Shown here one piece after another: positions 26,400-34,521 of a DNA stretch of 47,939 bases. The stretch covers positions 1-47,939 of the forward strand of contig DGHT01000051.1 in the NCBI GenBank assembly GCA_002392765.1, given 5' to 3'. How positions within the stretch are numbered: the first letter of the stretch is position 1; every line of letters begins with the position of its first letter. The DNA is from Verrucomicrobia bacterium UBA3841 (GTDB lineage Bacteria > Verrucomicrobiota > Kiritimatiellia > RFP12 > UBA1067). A model generated the notes under the pieces. That model worked only from the letters and a program-made list of their open reading frames with translations. It searched no databases and was not told the origin of the DNA. The position numbers and the translations under genes were made by a program.

Positions 26400-27670
26400 C
26401 GATGACGCAGAAAATCCTCGCCGCCCACTCCGGGCGGGAGAACGTCCGCGCCGGCGAGTTGATAATGGCAAAACTCGACCTCGTCCTCGGCAACGACATC
26501 ACATCGCCCGTCGCCATCGGGGAGTTTCCGAAATTCGGGCGCAAGCACGTTTTCGACCGCGGAAAAATCGCCCTCGTCCCCGACCACTTCACGCCGAACA
26601 AGGACATCAAGGCCGCCGCCCAGTGCGCCGCGATGCGCTCCTTCGCGAAGGAGCAGGGGATCGCCAACTATTTCGAAGTCGGCCACGACTGCGGCATAGA
26701 GCACGCCCTTCTTCCGGAAAAGGGGCTCGTCACCGCCGGCGACCTCGTGATCGGGGCGGACAGCCACACTTGCACCTGCGGGGCGCTCGGGGCTTTCTCG
26801 ACCGGCGTCGGCTCCACCGACATGGCGGCGGGAATGGCGGCCGGCGAGACGTGGTTCCGCGTTCCCGCCGCGATCAAGGTCGTGCTCAAGGGCTGGCCGC
26901 GCAAATGGACATGCGGGAAGGACGTAATACTGCATCTCATCGGCATGATCGGCGTAGACGGCGCGCGCTACCAGTCGCTCGAATTTTCAGGCGACGGCGT
27001 TTCGCGCCTTTCGATGGACGACCGCTTCACCATCGCGAACATGGCGATAGAGGCGGGCGCGAAGAACGGCATATTCCCGGTCGACGAAAAGACGCTCGAA
27101 TACCTGGGCGAACACGGTGCAAGGCCGCCGCGCATCTTCGAGGCGGATCCCGGCGCGGAATACTCGCGCACGATTGAAATCGATCTCGGCGAAATCGAGC
27201 CGACCGTCGCCTTCCCCCATCTGCCGTCCAACACCGTGCGCGTCGGCGACGTCGGGGACGTGCCAATCGACCAGGCGGTCATCGGCTCCTGCACGAACGG
27301 GAGGCTCTCCGACCTGCGGGCGGCCGCGGAGGCGATGCGCGGCAAATCCGTCGCGCCCGGCGTCAGGTGCATCGTCATTCCCGCGACGCAGCGCATATAC
27401 CTAAAGGCGATGGAAGAAGGACTTCTCAAAACATTCGTCGAAGCCGGGTGCGTCGTTTCGCCACCGACGTGCGGCCCGTGCCTCGGCGGGCACATGGGCA
27501 TTCTCGCGAAAGGCGAAAGGTGCATCGCCACGACCAACCGCAATTTCGTCGGGCGAATGGGCCATGTGGAGTCTGAAATCTACCTCGCCTCGCCTGCGGT
27601 CACGGCGGCGTCAGCCGTCGCCGGGCGGATCGCCGCGCCACCATCCGCAAGCGAGGAGGCGGGAGACTAG
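26396..27670 (+). CDS. leuC: 3-isopropylmalate dehydratase large subunit
   Basis: Isomerises 2- to 3-isopropylmalate with LeuD, using a [4Fe-4S] cluster. The 424 residues fit the shorter LeuC/HacA-type form. Visible are VIGADSHTCTCGALGAF with the first cluster cysteine, IGSCTNGRLSDL, and CVVSPPTCGPCLGGHMG with the other cysteines. Overlap with leuA (ATGA) points to coupled translation. The 55-base gap to leuD contains a short direct repeat and no ribosome site. Confidence 0.95.
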   Translation: MTMTQKILAAHSGRENVRAGELIMAKLDLVLGNDITSPVAIGEFPKFGRKHVFDRGKIALVPDHFTPNKDIKAAAQCAAMRSFAKEQGIANYFEVGHDCGIEHALLPEKGLVTAGDLVIGADSHTCTCGALGAFSTGVGSTDMAAGMAAGETWFRVPAAIKVVLKGWPRKWTCGKDVILHLIGMIGVDGARYQSLEFSGDGVSRLSMDDRFTIANMAIEAGAKNGIFPVDEKTLEYLGEHGARPPRIFEADPGAEYSRTIEIDLGEIEPTVAFPHLPSNTVRVGDVGDVPIDQAVIGSCTNGRLSDLRAAAEAMRGKSVAPGVRCIVIPATQRIYLKAMEEGLLKTFVEAGCVVSPPTCGPCLGGHMGILAKGERCIATTNRNFVGRMGHVESEIYLASPAVTAASAVAGRIAAPPSASEEAGD

Positions 27671-27685
27671 GATTCCAGGACTTCT

Positions 27686-27716
27686 TGCAACTCAAAAACT
27701 CAAACACTCAAACACC
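27686..27716 (+). repeat. 8-base direct repeat between leuC and leuD
   Basis: Three to four units like ACTCAAAN/ACTCAAAC in tandem. It fills the only gap between genes in the leu operon and leaves leuD without an evident Shine-Dalgarno sequence. Confidence 0.7.
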
Positions 27717-27725
27717 CCGACCCCT

Positions 27726-28205
27726 ATGAAAACATACAAGTACGGAAACGACGTGGATACTGACGTCATCATTCCCGCAAGATACCTCAACACTTCCGAT
27801 CCGGCCGAGCTCGCGGCGCACTGCATGGAGGATATCGATCCCGGTTTCGCCAAATCGGTAAAGCCTGGCGACATGATCGTCGCAGGGCGCAATTTCGGGT
27901 GCGGCTCGTCTCGCGAACACGCCCCTCTCGCGATAAAGGCGAGCGGCGTCGCGTGCGTCATCGCGGAAAATTTCGCGCGCATCTTCTACCGCAACGCCAT
28001 CAATATCGCATTGCCAATTCTGGAGTGCCCCGAGGCGGCGAGACAGATAAACCCCGGCGACGACGTGGCCGTCGATCTCGAAAAGGGGGAAATCGATGAC
28101 CTGACGACCGGGAGGAAATTCCTCGCGGAGCCGTTCCCGCCGTTCATGGTGGAGCTTGTCGCCGCAGGCGGTCTCGCGGCGTATTTGAAAGGAAAGAGAG
28201 AATGA
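27726..28205 (+). CDS. leuD: 3-isopropylmalate dehydratase small subunit
   Basis: The swivelling-domain partner of LeuC. The 159-residue product starts at KYGNDVDTDVIIPARYL and has AGRNFGCGSSREHAPLAIK and ENFARIFYRNAINI, all standard for LeuD of the LeuCD/HacB type. The ATG at 27726 gives the family N-terminus; the frame is open further upstream only because the repeat and the leuC tail lack stops. It overlaps leuB by ATGA. No ribosome site is visible, so translation may depend on coupling or on an unstructured leader. Confidence 0.94.
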   Translation: MKTYKYGNDVDTDVIIPARYLNTSDPAELAAHCMEDIDPGFAKSVKPGDMIVAGRNFGCGSSREHAPLAIKASGVACVIAENFARIFYRNAINIALPILECPEAARQINPGDDVAVDLEKGEIDDLTTGRKFLAEPFPPFMVELVAAGGLAAYLKGKRE

Positions 28206-29281
28206 AAAAGACGGTAGCGGTCCTCGCGGGCGACGGCATCGGCCCTGAAATAACGGCCGAAGCCGTGAAGACGCTGAAAGCCGTCGCGACGCGCTTCGGG
28301 CACGATTTCGTTTTCGTGGAAAAGCCGGTCGGCGGGACGGCGTACGATCTGTGCGGCGACTCGCTGCCGGACGGCACGTTCTCTGCGGCGAAATCGGCAG
28401 ACGCCGTTCTCCTCGGCGCGGTCGGCGGCCCCAAGTGGGATTCGCTGCCGCCGGAAAAGCGCCCCGAGCGGCGCGCGCTTCTCACGCTTCGCGGCGAACT
28501 CGGGCTTTTCGCGAATCTGCGCCCGGCGAAAGTATGGCCGCAGCTCAAGGGGGCGAGCCCCCTCAAGGACGAGATCGTCGAGAAGGGGATCGATCTTCTC
28601 GTCGTGCGGGAGCTCACGGGCGGAGTTTATTTCGGCGCGCACGAGACGGCGGCGGACGGCATGTCGGCGCGGGACGTGATGCCCTATTCGGCTCCGGAGA
28701 TAGAACGAATAGCAAAAGTCGCGTTCGAGGCGGCCCGACGGCGGCGAGGCCGCGTCACTTGCGTCGACAAGGCGAACGTCCTCGCGACGTCGCGGCTGTG
28801 GCGCGAAGTCGCGGGGAGAGTCCGCGACGACGGCTATCGCGACGTGTCTCTCGACTTCATGTACGTGGACAACGCGGCGATGCAGCTCGTGCGCGACCCG
28901 GCGAGATTCGACGTCATTCTGACGGAGAACATGTTCGGCGACATCCTGTCGGACGAAGCGTCGCAGACGACGGGTTCCATCGGGATGCTCCCCTCGGCTT
29001 CGCTCCGCGGAGGCGGCTTCGGGCTCTACGAACCGATACACGGCTCCGCGCCGGACTTGGCCGGCAGGGGAATCGCGAATCCGATCGCGACGATCCTTTC
29101 GGCGGCGATGATGCTAAGGCATTCCTTCGGGCTTGAGGCGGAGGCGGACGCCGTTGAAAGCTCGGTCGGCGCGGCGCTCGACTCCGGCGTCCGCACGGCG
29201 GACATCGCAAGCGCGGGTGGCAAGACCGTCTCGACGGCGGGAATGGGCGAAGCGATAATTGCGGCGCTCTCAGGATTTTGA
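28202..29281 (+). CDS. leuB: 3-isopropylmalate dehydrogenase
   Basis: NAD-dependent oxidative decarboxylation in leucine synthesis. The 359 residues match LeuB. Motifs: LAGDGIGPEI at the N-terminus, LLGAVGGPKWD, RELTGGVYFG, DKANVLATSRLW, the metal-binding TENMFGDILSDEAS and the NAD-binding HGSAPDLAGRGIANP. It is the last gene of leuACDB; its 3' end overlaps the end of the convergent pyrG by 12 bases, so no separate terminator can lie between them. Confidence 0.95.
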   Translation: MKKTVAVLAGDGIGPEITAEAVKTLKAVATRFGHDFVFVEKPVGGTAYDLCGDSLPDGTFSAAKSADAVLLGAVGGPKWDSLPPEKRPERRALLTLRGELGLFANLRPAKVWPQLKGASPLKDEIVEKGIDLLVVRELTGGVYFGAHETAADGMSARDVMPYSAPEIERIAKVAFEAARRRRGRVTCVDKANVLATSRLWREVAGRVRDDGYRDVSLDFMYVDNAAMQLVRDPARFDVILTENMFGDILSDEASQTTGSIGMLPSASLRGGGFGLYEPIHGSAPDLAGRGIANPIATILSAAMMLRHSFGLEAEADAVESSVGAALDSGVRTADIASAGGKTVSTAGMGEAIIAALSGF

Positions 29282-31009
29282 GTCTGGAGAATCCGGCGCG
29301 TTTGCGCGATGGTTTTTCAACGCCGCCGATACGAGCCCGACGAACAGCGGGTGCGGCGCGGTCGGGCGCGATTTGAATTCCGGATGGAACTGGCATGCGA
29401 TGAAATACGGGTGTTTCGTCTGCGGAAGCTCCACGATCTCGACAAGCTTGCCGTCGGGGGAGAGGCCGGAGACGCAAAGCCCGGCGTCCACCAACGGGCG
29501 GGACGCCCGTTCCCCCAGTTCGTAGCGGTGGCGGTGCCGTTCGGATATTTTTAAGGCACCATCTTGTTTTAACCACGAAATACACGAAAAACACGAAAGA
29601 GTATCTTCGTTTTTCGTGTATTTAGTGTCTTTCGTGGTTCCATATAGCTTCGCGGCGAGGGTGCCTTTCTTGAGCACGCACGGATACGCGCCGAGGCGCA
29701 TCGTGCCGCCTTTCTGCGTGATGCCGCGCTGCTCCTCCATGAGGTCGATGACGGGGTGCGTCGTATGCTCGTCGAACTCGGTCGAGTTGGCGTCCTTCCA
29801 TCCGAGTACTTCGCGCGCGTATTCGATCACCGTGCACTGCATCCCGAGGCAGATGCCGAGGAAGGGGATCTTGTGCTCACGCGCGTGCCTTATCGCGGCA
29901 ATCTTGCCCTCGACGCCGCGCGACCCGAACCCTCCTGGAACGAGAATGCCGTCGATGTCTTTTAGTTTTTTGCCGCTCTCTGCGTTTTTTGCGGCTAAAA
30001 GTTCTTCGGCTTCAATCGGAACGACTTCTATTTTGCAGTCCTTCGCCATGCCGGCGTGCTGGAGCGCTTCATGCACCGACTTGTAGGCGTCGCGGATCGA
30101 TATGTACTTCCCTACGAGTGCGATGCGGCACGTCTTCTTCGGCTGTGTGGCTTTTCTGACGAGCGTGTCCCACACCGTGTGCTTTATGGGCCAGATGTCG
30201 AGGTGGAGATGGCGGAGCACCTGCTCGTCGAGTCCCTGCTTCCTTAGCTCGCGCGGCACGGCGTAGACGGAGTCCGTCACGTCCTTCTCCTCGATGACGC
30301 ATTCGCGCTTCACGTTGCAGAAGAGCGCGAGTTTCTGGAGATGCTCCTCCGGAATTGTCATCTCCGTGCGGCAGACGAGGATGTCAGGGATGATGCCGAT
30401 GTTGCGCAGCTGTCCGACGGAATGCTGCGATGGCTTTGTCTTGAGCTCGCCCGCGGCCTTGAGATACGGGACGAGCGTCAGATGCACGAAGCACGCGTTC
30501 TCGGACCCGACCTCGAAGCGGAACTGCCGCGCCGCTTCAAGAAAGGGGAGCGACTCGATGTCGCCGGAAACGCCGCCGATCTCGCAGAGTACGATGTCGC
30601 AGTCGTGTTCGCCAGCGCTACTGATCGCCGCCTTGATTTCGTCTGTGATGTGCGGCACGACCTGCACCGTTCCGCCGAGATATCCGCCGGCGCGTTCGCG
30701 CGCCAGGACTGCGGAGTAGATTCGGCCCGAGGTGTAGTTTGACGCCTTTGTGCAGGTGACGCCGGCGAAGCGCTCGTAGTGTCCGAGGTCGAGGTCCGTC
30801 TCCGCTCCGTCGTCGGTGACGAACACTTCTCCGTGCTGGTACGGCGACATCGTCCCCGGGTCGACGTTGAGGTACGGGTCGAGCTTCTGCATGAATACCC
30901 TGTAGCCGCGGCTCTCGAGTAGGAGCGCAAGGCTGGCGCTCGTCACGCCCTTGCCGAGCGAACTGACGACGCCGCCTGTGATGAATACGTATTTGACTTG
31001 TTTTTTCAT
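29270..31009 (-). CDS. pyrG: CTP synthase, with repeat inserts in the glutaminase domain
   Basis: Converts UTP to CTP with glutamine and ATP. The N-terminal amidoligase domain begins KYVFITGGVVSSLGKG; the glutaminase domain carries GICLGMQ with the catalytic Cys, then RHRHRYE and CQFHPEF. At 579 residues it exceeds the usual ~540. The excess is at ~457-481, encoded by a near-perfect hairpin between KLYG and ISERHRHRYE, plus GERASRPL near 498-507, encoded by a small GC palindrome. Start: ATG 31009 gives the family N-terminus. The frame is open to 31111 through a repeat tract and gives a meaningless extension. It lies 68 bases downstream of carA on the same strand. Confidence 0.95.
   Translation of the reverse strand: MKKQVKYVFITGGVVSSLGKGVTSASLALLLESRGYRVFMQKLDPYLNVDPGTMSPYQHGEVFVTDDGAETDLDLGHYERFAGVTCTKASNYTSGRIYSAVLARERAGGYLGGTVQVVPHITDEIKAAISSAGEHDCDIVLCEIGGVSGDIESLPFLEAARQFRFEVGSENACFVHLTLVPYLKAAGELKTKPSQHSVGQLRNIGIIPDILVCRTEMTIPEEHLQKLALFCNVKRECVIEEKDVTDSVYAVPRELRKQGLDEQVLRHLHLDIWPIKHTVWDTLVRKATQPKKTCRIALVGKYISIRDAYKSVHEALQHAGMAKDCKIEVVPIEAEELLAAKNAESGKKLKDIDGILVPGGFGSRGVEGKIAAIRHAREHKIPFLGICLGMQCTVIEYAREVLGWKDANSTEFDEHTTHPVIDLMEEQRGITQKGGTMRLGAYPCVLKKGTLAAKLYGTTKDTKYTKNEDTLSCFSCISWLKQDGALKISERHRHRYELGERASRPLVDAGLCVSGLSPDGKLVEIVELPQTKHPYFIACQFHPEFKSRPTAPHPLFVGLVSAALKNHRANAPDSPDSKS
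29571..29639 (-). repeat. Family E hairpin (CACGAAA units) inside pyrG
   Basis: AACCACGAAA...ACACGAAAAACACGAA faces TTCGTTTTTCGTGTATTTAG...TTTCGTGGTT. Both outer and inner arms pair, giving a ~30-base-pair imperfect hairpin with 9-10 base internal periodicity. It is in frame in the pyrG coding sequence. Confidence 0.85.
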
Positions 31010-31019
31010 GGCTGTTGCG

Positions 31020-31122
31020 GTCAATTGCATTGCTTTTGCTTTCGATGGCGGTCGATTGCCACCGAAGGCCATCGACTTTATTCGATTGCCTTCGATTGCT
31101 TTCGACTGCATTCGACGATTTT
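31020..31122 (-). repeat. 10-base repeat tract spanning the carA 3' end and pyrG leader
   Basis: Units like TTCGATTGCN repeat in tandem and in inverted orientation. The tract encodes the last ~12 residues of CarA (ending QSKAIE) and the whole carA-pyrG spacer. Confidence 0.75.
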
Positions 31123-32319
31123 ACGAAATTTGTCGAAGAGGTAGGCGGAATCGTGCGGGCCGGGACAGGACTCTGGGTGGTACTGCACAGAGAACGCCGG
31201 GAGCGTCTTGTGGCGGATGCCCTCGATCGAATTGTCGTTAAGGTTTATGTGCGTCACTTCCAGGCAGTCCGGGACCGACTCCGGAACGACTGCGAAATTG
31301 TGGTTCTGGCTTGTTATTTCAACTTTTCCTGAAATGAGGTTTTTCACCGGATGGTTGCATCCGTGGTGTCCGAACTTGAGCCGCGCAGTCTTGGCTCCGC
31401 ACGCGAGCGCGAGCAGCTGATGCCCGAGGCAGATGCCCATGAGGGGAAGTGGGTGAGTGGGTGAGTTGTGAGTGGGTGAGTTGTCAACTCCTCCACTCCT
31501 CCACTCCGAACTCAACAACTTTCGTATGTTCTCGATTGCGTATGTCACCGCCGATGGATCGGCGGGACCGTTGGAGAGGAATACGCCGTCGGGGTTCATC
31601 TTGAGGACTTCTTCGGCGGGAGTCTTGGCGGGGACGACCGTGACATTTGCCCACGACGCGAGCGAGCGGAGGATGTTTGTCTTCACGCCGAAGTCATAGC
31701 AGACGAGGTGGGTGAGTGATTGGACATTCGACATCCGGCGACCGACATCCGGGGTGTCGGCTGAAGGCTGTCGAATGTCGTTGAATTCATAAGCTTCCTC
31801 GCAAGTCACCTTCGCGGCGTAGTCTTGTCCATCGAGGCCGGGCCATTCGCCCGCCTTGGCCATTGCGTCTTGCTCGCGCAGAGACCCGGAGACGCAGAGA
31901 AAAGCTTTTCTGTTGCCGTGTTCGCGGATGTGGAGCGTTAGAGCGCGCGTGTCGACGCAGTAGATGCCGGGGATGCCGTTTTCGCGGAGATATCCGTCTA
32001 GGCTTTTTTCGCTGCGCCAGTTGCTAGGCTCCGTGAGATCGCCGATGACGAGTCCGGACAGAAAGAGGCCCCGGGACTCGATGTCCTCAGGGTTGATTCC
32101 GTAGTTGCCGACTTCGGCTGTTGTGAGCGTGACGAACTGTCCGGCGTAGGACGGATCTGTCAAAATCTCCTGATAGCCGCTCATGCCGGTGTTGAACACG
32201 ACTTCGCCCAATGCGTCCTTTTCCGCGCCGAACGCCACGCCGTGAAAGACGGTTCCGTCGTCTAAAGCAAGGAACGCCGTGCGCTCCCGCTCCTTTTTCC
32301 ATTTCTCTTCGTAGTTCAT
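31078..32319 (-). CDS. carA: Carbamoyl-phosphate synthase small (glutaminase) subunit
   Basis: Releases ammonia from glutamine for CarB. The 413 residues (usual ~380) start with the CPSase small-chain domain (FNTGMSGYQEILTDPSY) and end with the class I amidotransferase domain: GICLGHQLLALA with the nucleophile Cys, and QYHPESCPGPHD with the catalytic His. Repeat-derived segments lie at ~139-148, ~180-199 (just before THLVCYDFGVK), ~267-291 (just before LPLMGICLGHQ) and at the C-terminus. Each is outside the catalytic core. It sits between purF (90 bases upstream) and pyrG. Confidence 0.95.
   Translation of the reverse strand: MNYEEKWKKERERTAFLALDDGTVFHGVAFGAEKDALGEVVFNTGMSGYQEILTDPSYAGQFVTLTTAEVGNYGINPEDIESRGLFLSGLVIGDLTEPSNWRSEKSLDGYLRENGIPGIYCVDTRALTLHIREHGNRKAFLCVSGSLREQDAMAKAGEWPGLDGQDYAAKVTCEEAYEFNDIRQPSADTPDVGRRMSNVQSLTHLVCYDFGVKTNILRSLASWANVTVVPAKTPAEEVLKMNPDGVFLSNGPADPSAVTYAIENIRKLLSSEWRSGGVDNSPTHNSPTHPLPLMGICLGHQLLALACGAKTARLKFGHHGCNHPVKNLISGKVEITSQNHNFAVVPESVPDCLEVTHINLNDNSIEGIRHKTLPAFSVQYHPESCPGPHDSAYLFDKFRKIVECSRKQSKAIE
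31447..31520 (-). repeat. Family H hairpin (GTGGGTGA heptads) in carA
   Basis: GTGGGTGA-type units are followed by CAACTCCTCCACTCCTCCAC, the inverted arm. In frame; encodes GGVDNSPTHNSPTH directly before the nucleophile loop. Confidence 0.8.
31722..31780 (-). repeat. Family C palindromic repeat in carA
   Basis: GGACATTCGACATCCGGCGA faces GTCGGCTGAAGGCTGTCGAA, in frame. The outer arms CATTCGAC/GTCGAATG define the family. Confidence 0.8.
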
Positions 32320-32339
32320 TGCCTTAGCTCCATTCTCGC

Positions 32340-32397
32340 AGCAAAGGACTCAAAGTTCGCAAAGGCCAGTTCGTCTTTGCGATCTATGCGTTCTTTG
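32340..32397 (-). repeat. Family F repeat between purF and carA
   Basis: CAAAGGACTCAAAGTTCGCA faces GTCTTTGCGATCTATGCGTT. It occupies most of the 90-base spacer. No promoter-like element is visible in the gap. Confidence 0.6.
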
Positions 32398-32409
32398 GGG
32401 CTAACATAA

Positions 32410-34425
32410 TCAGTAAGATCTATCATTTTTCTTATCCAGATAGTTCTCGAGTGCTTTGTGGAGAACCTTGTATCCGCCGGGCGTCGGATAGTCGCCCGTG
32501 AAGTACCAGTCGCCAATTTGGGGAACGGGGAACGGGGAATGGGGAACGTATCCCCCGAGCGAAGCGAGTCGCCGAAGGCGATGCCCTAGCAGGGGTGGGG
32601 ATGGGGAACGGGGAACGGGAGCAAGAGACTTATGCAAGTCTTCAATCGTCTGATAGACCACAACGACTTCGGCCTTTATGTCTGGCGGCGTTAAAAGACG
32701 CGCGATCTCCGCCGTATGCTGCGCCTCCGTGAAGCGAGCATAGAGGGATGCGAGAGGGTTTAATGATTTTAGCCGTGTAGAACATGTAGAATCGTGTAGA
32801 TGTTCAGACTCGGCAAGCGCTTCGCGCAATTCTCGTTCACCATTTCCCGTTCCCCGTTCCCCGTTCCCTGTTCCCCGTTCCCCGTCCAACAGATTCACGA
32901 GGGCGCGAAACGCGACGAGTTCTCCGAGCGTGGACATGTCGATTCCGTAGCAGTCGGGGTAGCGGATCGGCGGAGCTGACGATGCGATTACGATGCGCCT
33001 AGGTCCAAGCCGGTCGAGCATCGGGAGAATCGCGTTCTTCATCGTGTTGCCGCGTACGATCGAATCGTCGAGAACGACGAGCGTGTCTTTACCGGGACGG
33101 ACGAGTCCGTATGTGACGTCGTAGACGTGCTTGTAGAACTCGCGCCGCGCCGCGGCGTCGGCGATGAACGTGCGGAACTTCGCGTCCTTGACGATGACCT
33201 CGCCGAAGCGGGGGAGGACTGGAAGGACTTCTGACTTCTGACTTCGGACTTCTGTTTTCGATGTCGGGAGTCCGAAGTCTGAAGTTCTCGCGTCATCAAG
33301 CAGCAAGGTCTTGCTGAAAATAGCTTCAAGCAGGCCGTGGAAGGCGATGCGCGCGGAGTTGGGGATGTAGCTGAAGAAGATGTCTTCAAGCGGCGCGTCC
33401 GCCGCATCGAGTATGTGCGGCAGAAGCGCCGCGCCAAGCGCCTTGCGCTCGCGGTGGATATCGGCGTCGTTCGCGCGGGAGAAATAGATGCGCTCGAAGG
33501 AACAGGGGCGTGGAAGCGGACTTATCGGGCATTCGACGGCCGACGACCGGCAGCCAGGCTGCATGTCGGTTGTCGCATGTCGGTTGTCTAAATCGCAGAA
33601 TGTCACTTTCCCATTCGGCGAGACGATCATTGCTTCGCCAGGGGGCAGCTCCTTTACGGCCTCGGGCGGAACGTCGAAGGCGGCCTGTATCGCAGGTCTC
33701 TCGCTTGCCGCCACTGCTATGTCGTCGTCGATGTAGTAGTAGCCCGGTCTTATGCCGTGCGGATCGCGCGTCGCGAATGCCCAGCCTTCGCCCGTCGCGC
33801 CGCAGAGCGTCCACGCGCCGTCGGCGTTCTTCAGTGCATTTGCAAGGGCGTCGGCAAGGTGACGGCTAGATTTCCTTTCCATCTCATGTGCAATCAGTTC
33901 GCAGATGAGATAGCCGTCGGCCTTGCTTGTCGGGAAAGATCCGTGACGCGCGTAATCGTCGAAGAGTTCGCGGGAATTCGTCAGGTTGAAGTTTCCGGCG
34001 AGGAGAAGGGTGTTGGCGAGTTCGCTCGACTCGTGTACGAACGGATGGCAGAACGCCACGTCGTTTTTCCCGAACGTGGCGTAGCGAAGATGACCGAGAA
34101 AAATTGTTTCGACTTCAGACTTCGGACATTGGACTTCCGAAGTCTGAAGTCCGATGTCCGAAGCCCTTTCACGTTTCCGTTTCCCTATCGCCCCCAGCAC
34201 ATCGGCGAGCGGCGTCGCGGAGGCGGATTTGGCGATCCAGTACGGCTCTTCGCCTGGGACGGGGCGGGTGCGGAGAATCGCAGCGCCTGCCCCGTCCTGT
34301 CCGCGGTTGTGCTGTTTTTCGAGAAGGAGCGAGAGTTTTGTCCCGCCGAAGTCGCCTGTGGCGGACGGCGGCCTTCTCAAGACCACCATCGCCACGGCGC
34401 ATTCATGTTTTAGTTCTTCTGGCAT
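32410..34425 (-). CDS. purF: Amidophosphoribosyltransferase, long form with repeat inserts
   Basis: First step of purine synthesis: PRPP plus glutamine to phosphoribosylamine. The Ntn-type glutaminase nucleophile is Cys9 (KHECAVAMV), so an 8-residue propeptide must be removed. Then come NRGQDGAGA, HLRYATFG, CGNFN-like AGNFNLTN and the PRPP-binding VVLDDSIVRGNT. The general plan (SFERIYFSR, GDWYFTGDYPTPGG near the end) is that of the ~620-residue PurF known from Bacteroidota and relatives, not the 470-500 residue form. At 671 residues it has repeat-derived inserts at ~88-105, 280-300, 380-400, 514-528, 541-551 and 603-635. It lies 96 bases downstream of glnN. Confidence 0.92.
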   Translation of the reverse strand: MPEELKHECAVAMVVLRRPPSATGDFGGTKLSLLLEKQHNRGQDGAGAAILRTRPVPGEEPYWIAKSASATPLADVLGAIGKRKRERASDIGLQTSEVQCPKSEVETIFLGHLRYATFGKNDVAFCHPFVHESSELANTLLLAGNFNLTNSRELFDDYARHGSFPTSKADGYLICELIAHEMERKSSRHLADALANALKNADGAWTLCGATGEGWAFATRDPHGIRPGYYYIDDDIAVAASERPAIQAAFDVPPEAVKELPPGEAMIVSPNGKVTFCDLDNRHATTDMQPGCRSSAVECPISPLPRPCSFERIYFSRANDADIHRERKALGAALLPHILDAADAPLEDIFFSYIPNSARIAFHGLLEAIFSKTLLLDDARTSDFGLPTSKTEVRSQKSEVLPVLPRFGEVIVKDAKFRTFIADAAARREFYKHVYDVTYGLVRPGKDTLVVLDDSIVRGNTMKNAILPMLDRLGPRRIVIASSAPPIRYPDCYGIDMSTLGELVAFRALVNLLDGERGTGNGERGTGNGERELREALAESEHLHDSTCSTRLKSLNPLASLYARFTEAQHTAEIARLLTPPDIKAEVVVVYQTIEDLHKSLAPVPRSPSPPLLGHRLRRLASLGGYVPHSPFPVPQIGDWYFTGDYPTPGGYKVLHKALENYLDKKNDRSY
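32521..32619 (-). repeat. Family B heptads in purF (residues ~603-635)
   Basis: Two blocks of GGGGAAC heptads (top strand) flank ~45 bases containing small GC-rich hairpins, all in frame. It falls immediately before GDWYFTGDYP. Confidence 0.85.
32773..32804 (-). repeat. Family D 9-base repeat in purF
   Basis: Three units of GTGTAGAAN preceded by TTTAGCC, nearly identical to the copy in carB but inserted in the opposite orientation relative to translation; read from the other strand it gives HLHDSTCST. Confidence 0.8.
32843..32886 (-). repeat. Family B heptads in purF (residues ~514-528)
   Basis: Six consecutive GTTCCCC-type heptads (top strand). Read on the coding strand they give the heptapeptide repeat GERGTGN twice. 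Confidence 0.9.
33226..33288 (-). repeat. Family A palindromic heptads in purF (residues ~380-400)
   Basis: GACTTCN heptads face GAAGTCN heptads. The peptide contains RTSDFGLPTSK and RSQKSEV, shared with carB and gltB copies. Confidence 0.88.
33528..33588 (-). repeat. Family C palindromic repeat in purF (residues ~280-300)
   Basis: CATTCGACGGCCGACGACCG, a GCAGCC/GGCTGC centre, then GTCGGTTGTCGCATGTCGG. In frame, directly before the conserved CSFERIYFSR. Confidence 0.82.
34111..34163 (-). repeat. Family A palindromic heptads in purF (residues ~88-105)
   Basis: GACTTCN heptads face GAAGTCN heptads, in frame just before the conserved HLRYATFG. Peptide ASDIGLQTSEV. Confidence 0.88.
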
Positions 34426-34442
34426 TCTTTTCCTGTTTTATT

Positions 34443-34471
34443 GCGGGGCGCCCGGCGGTCGCCCCATGCCG
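34443..34471. repeat. 29-base GC hairpin between glnN and purF
   Basis: GCGGGGCGCCCGG followed by YGGTCGCCCC forms a hairpin. A copy with two mismatches over 29 bases lies inside gltB at 42292-42320. Confidence 0.75.
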
Positions 34472-34521
34472 TGCGGCGTGCGCGGCGCGCCCGCCCTACC
34501 ATTCAACTGAACCTTTCAACT

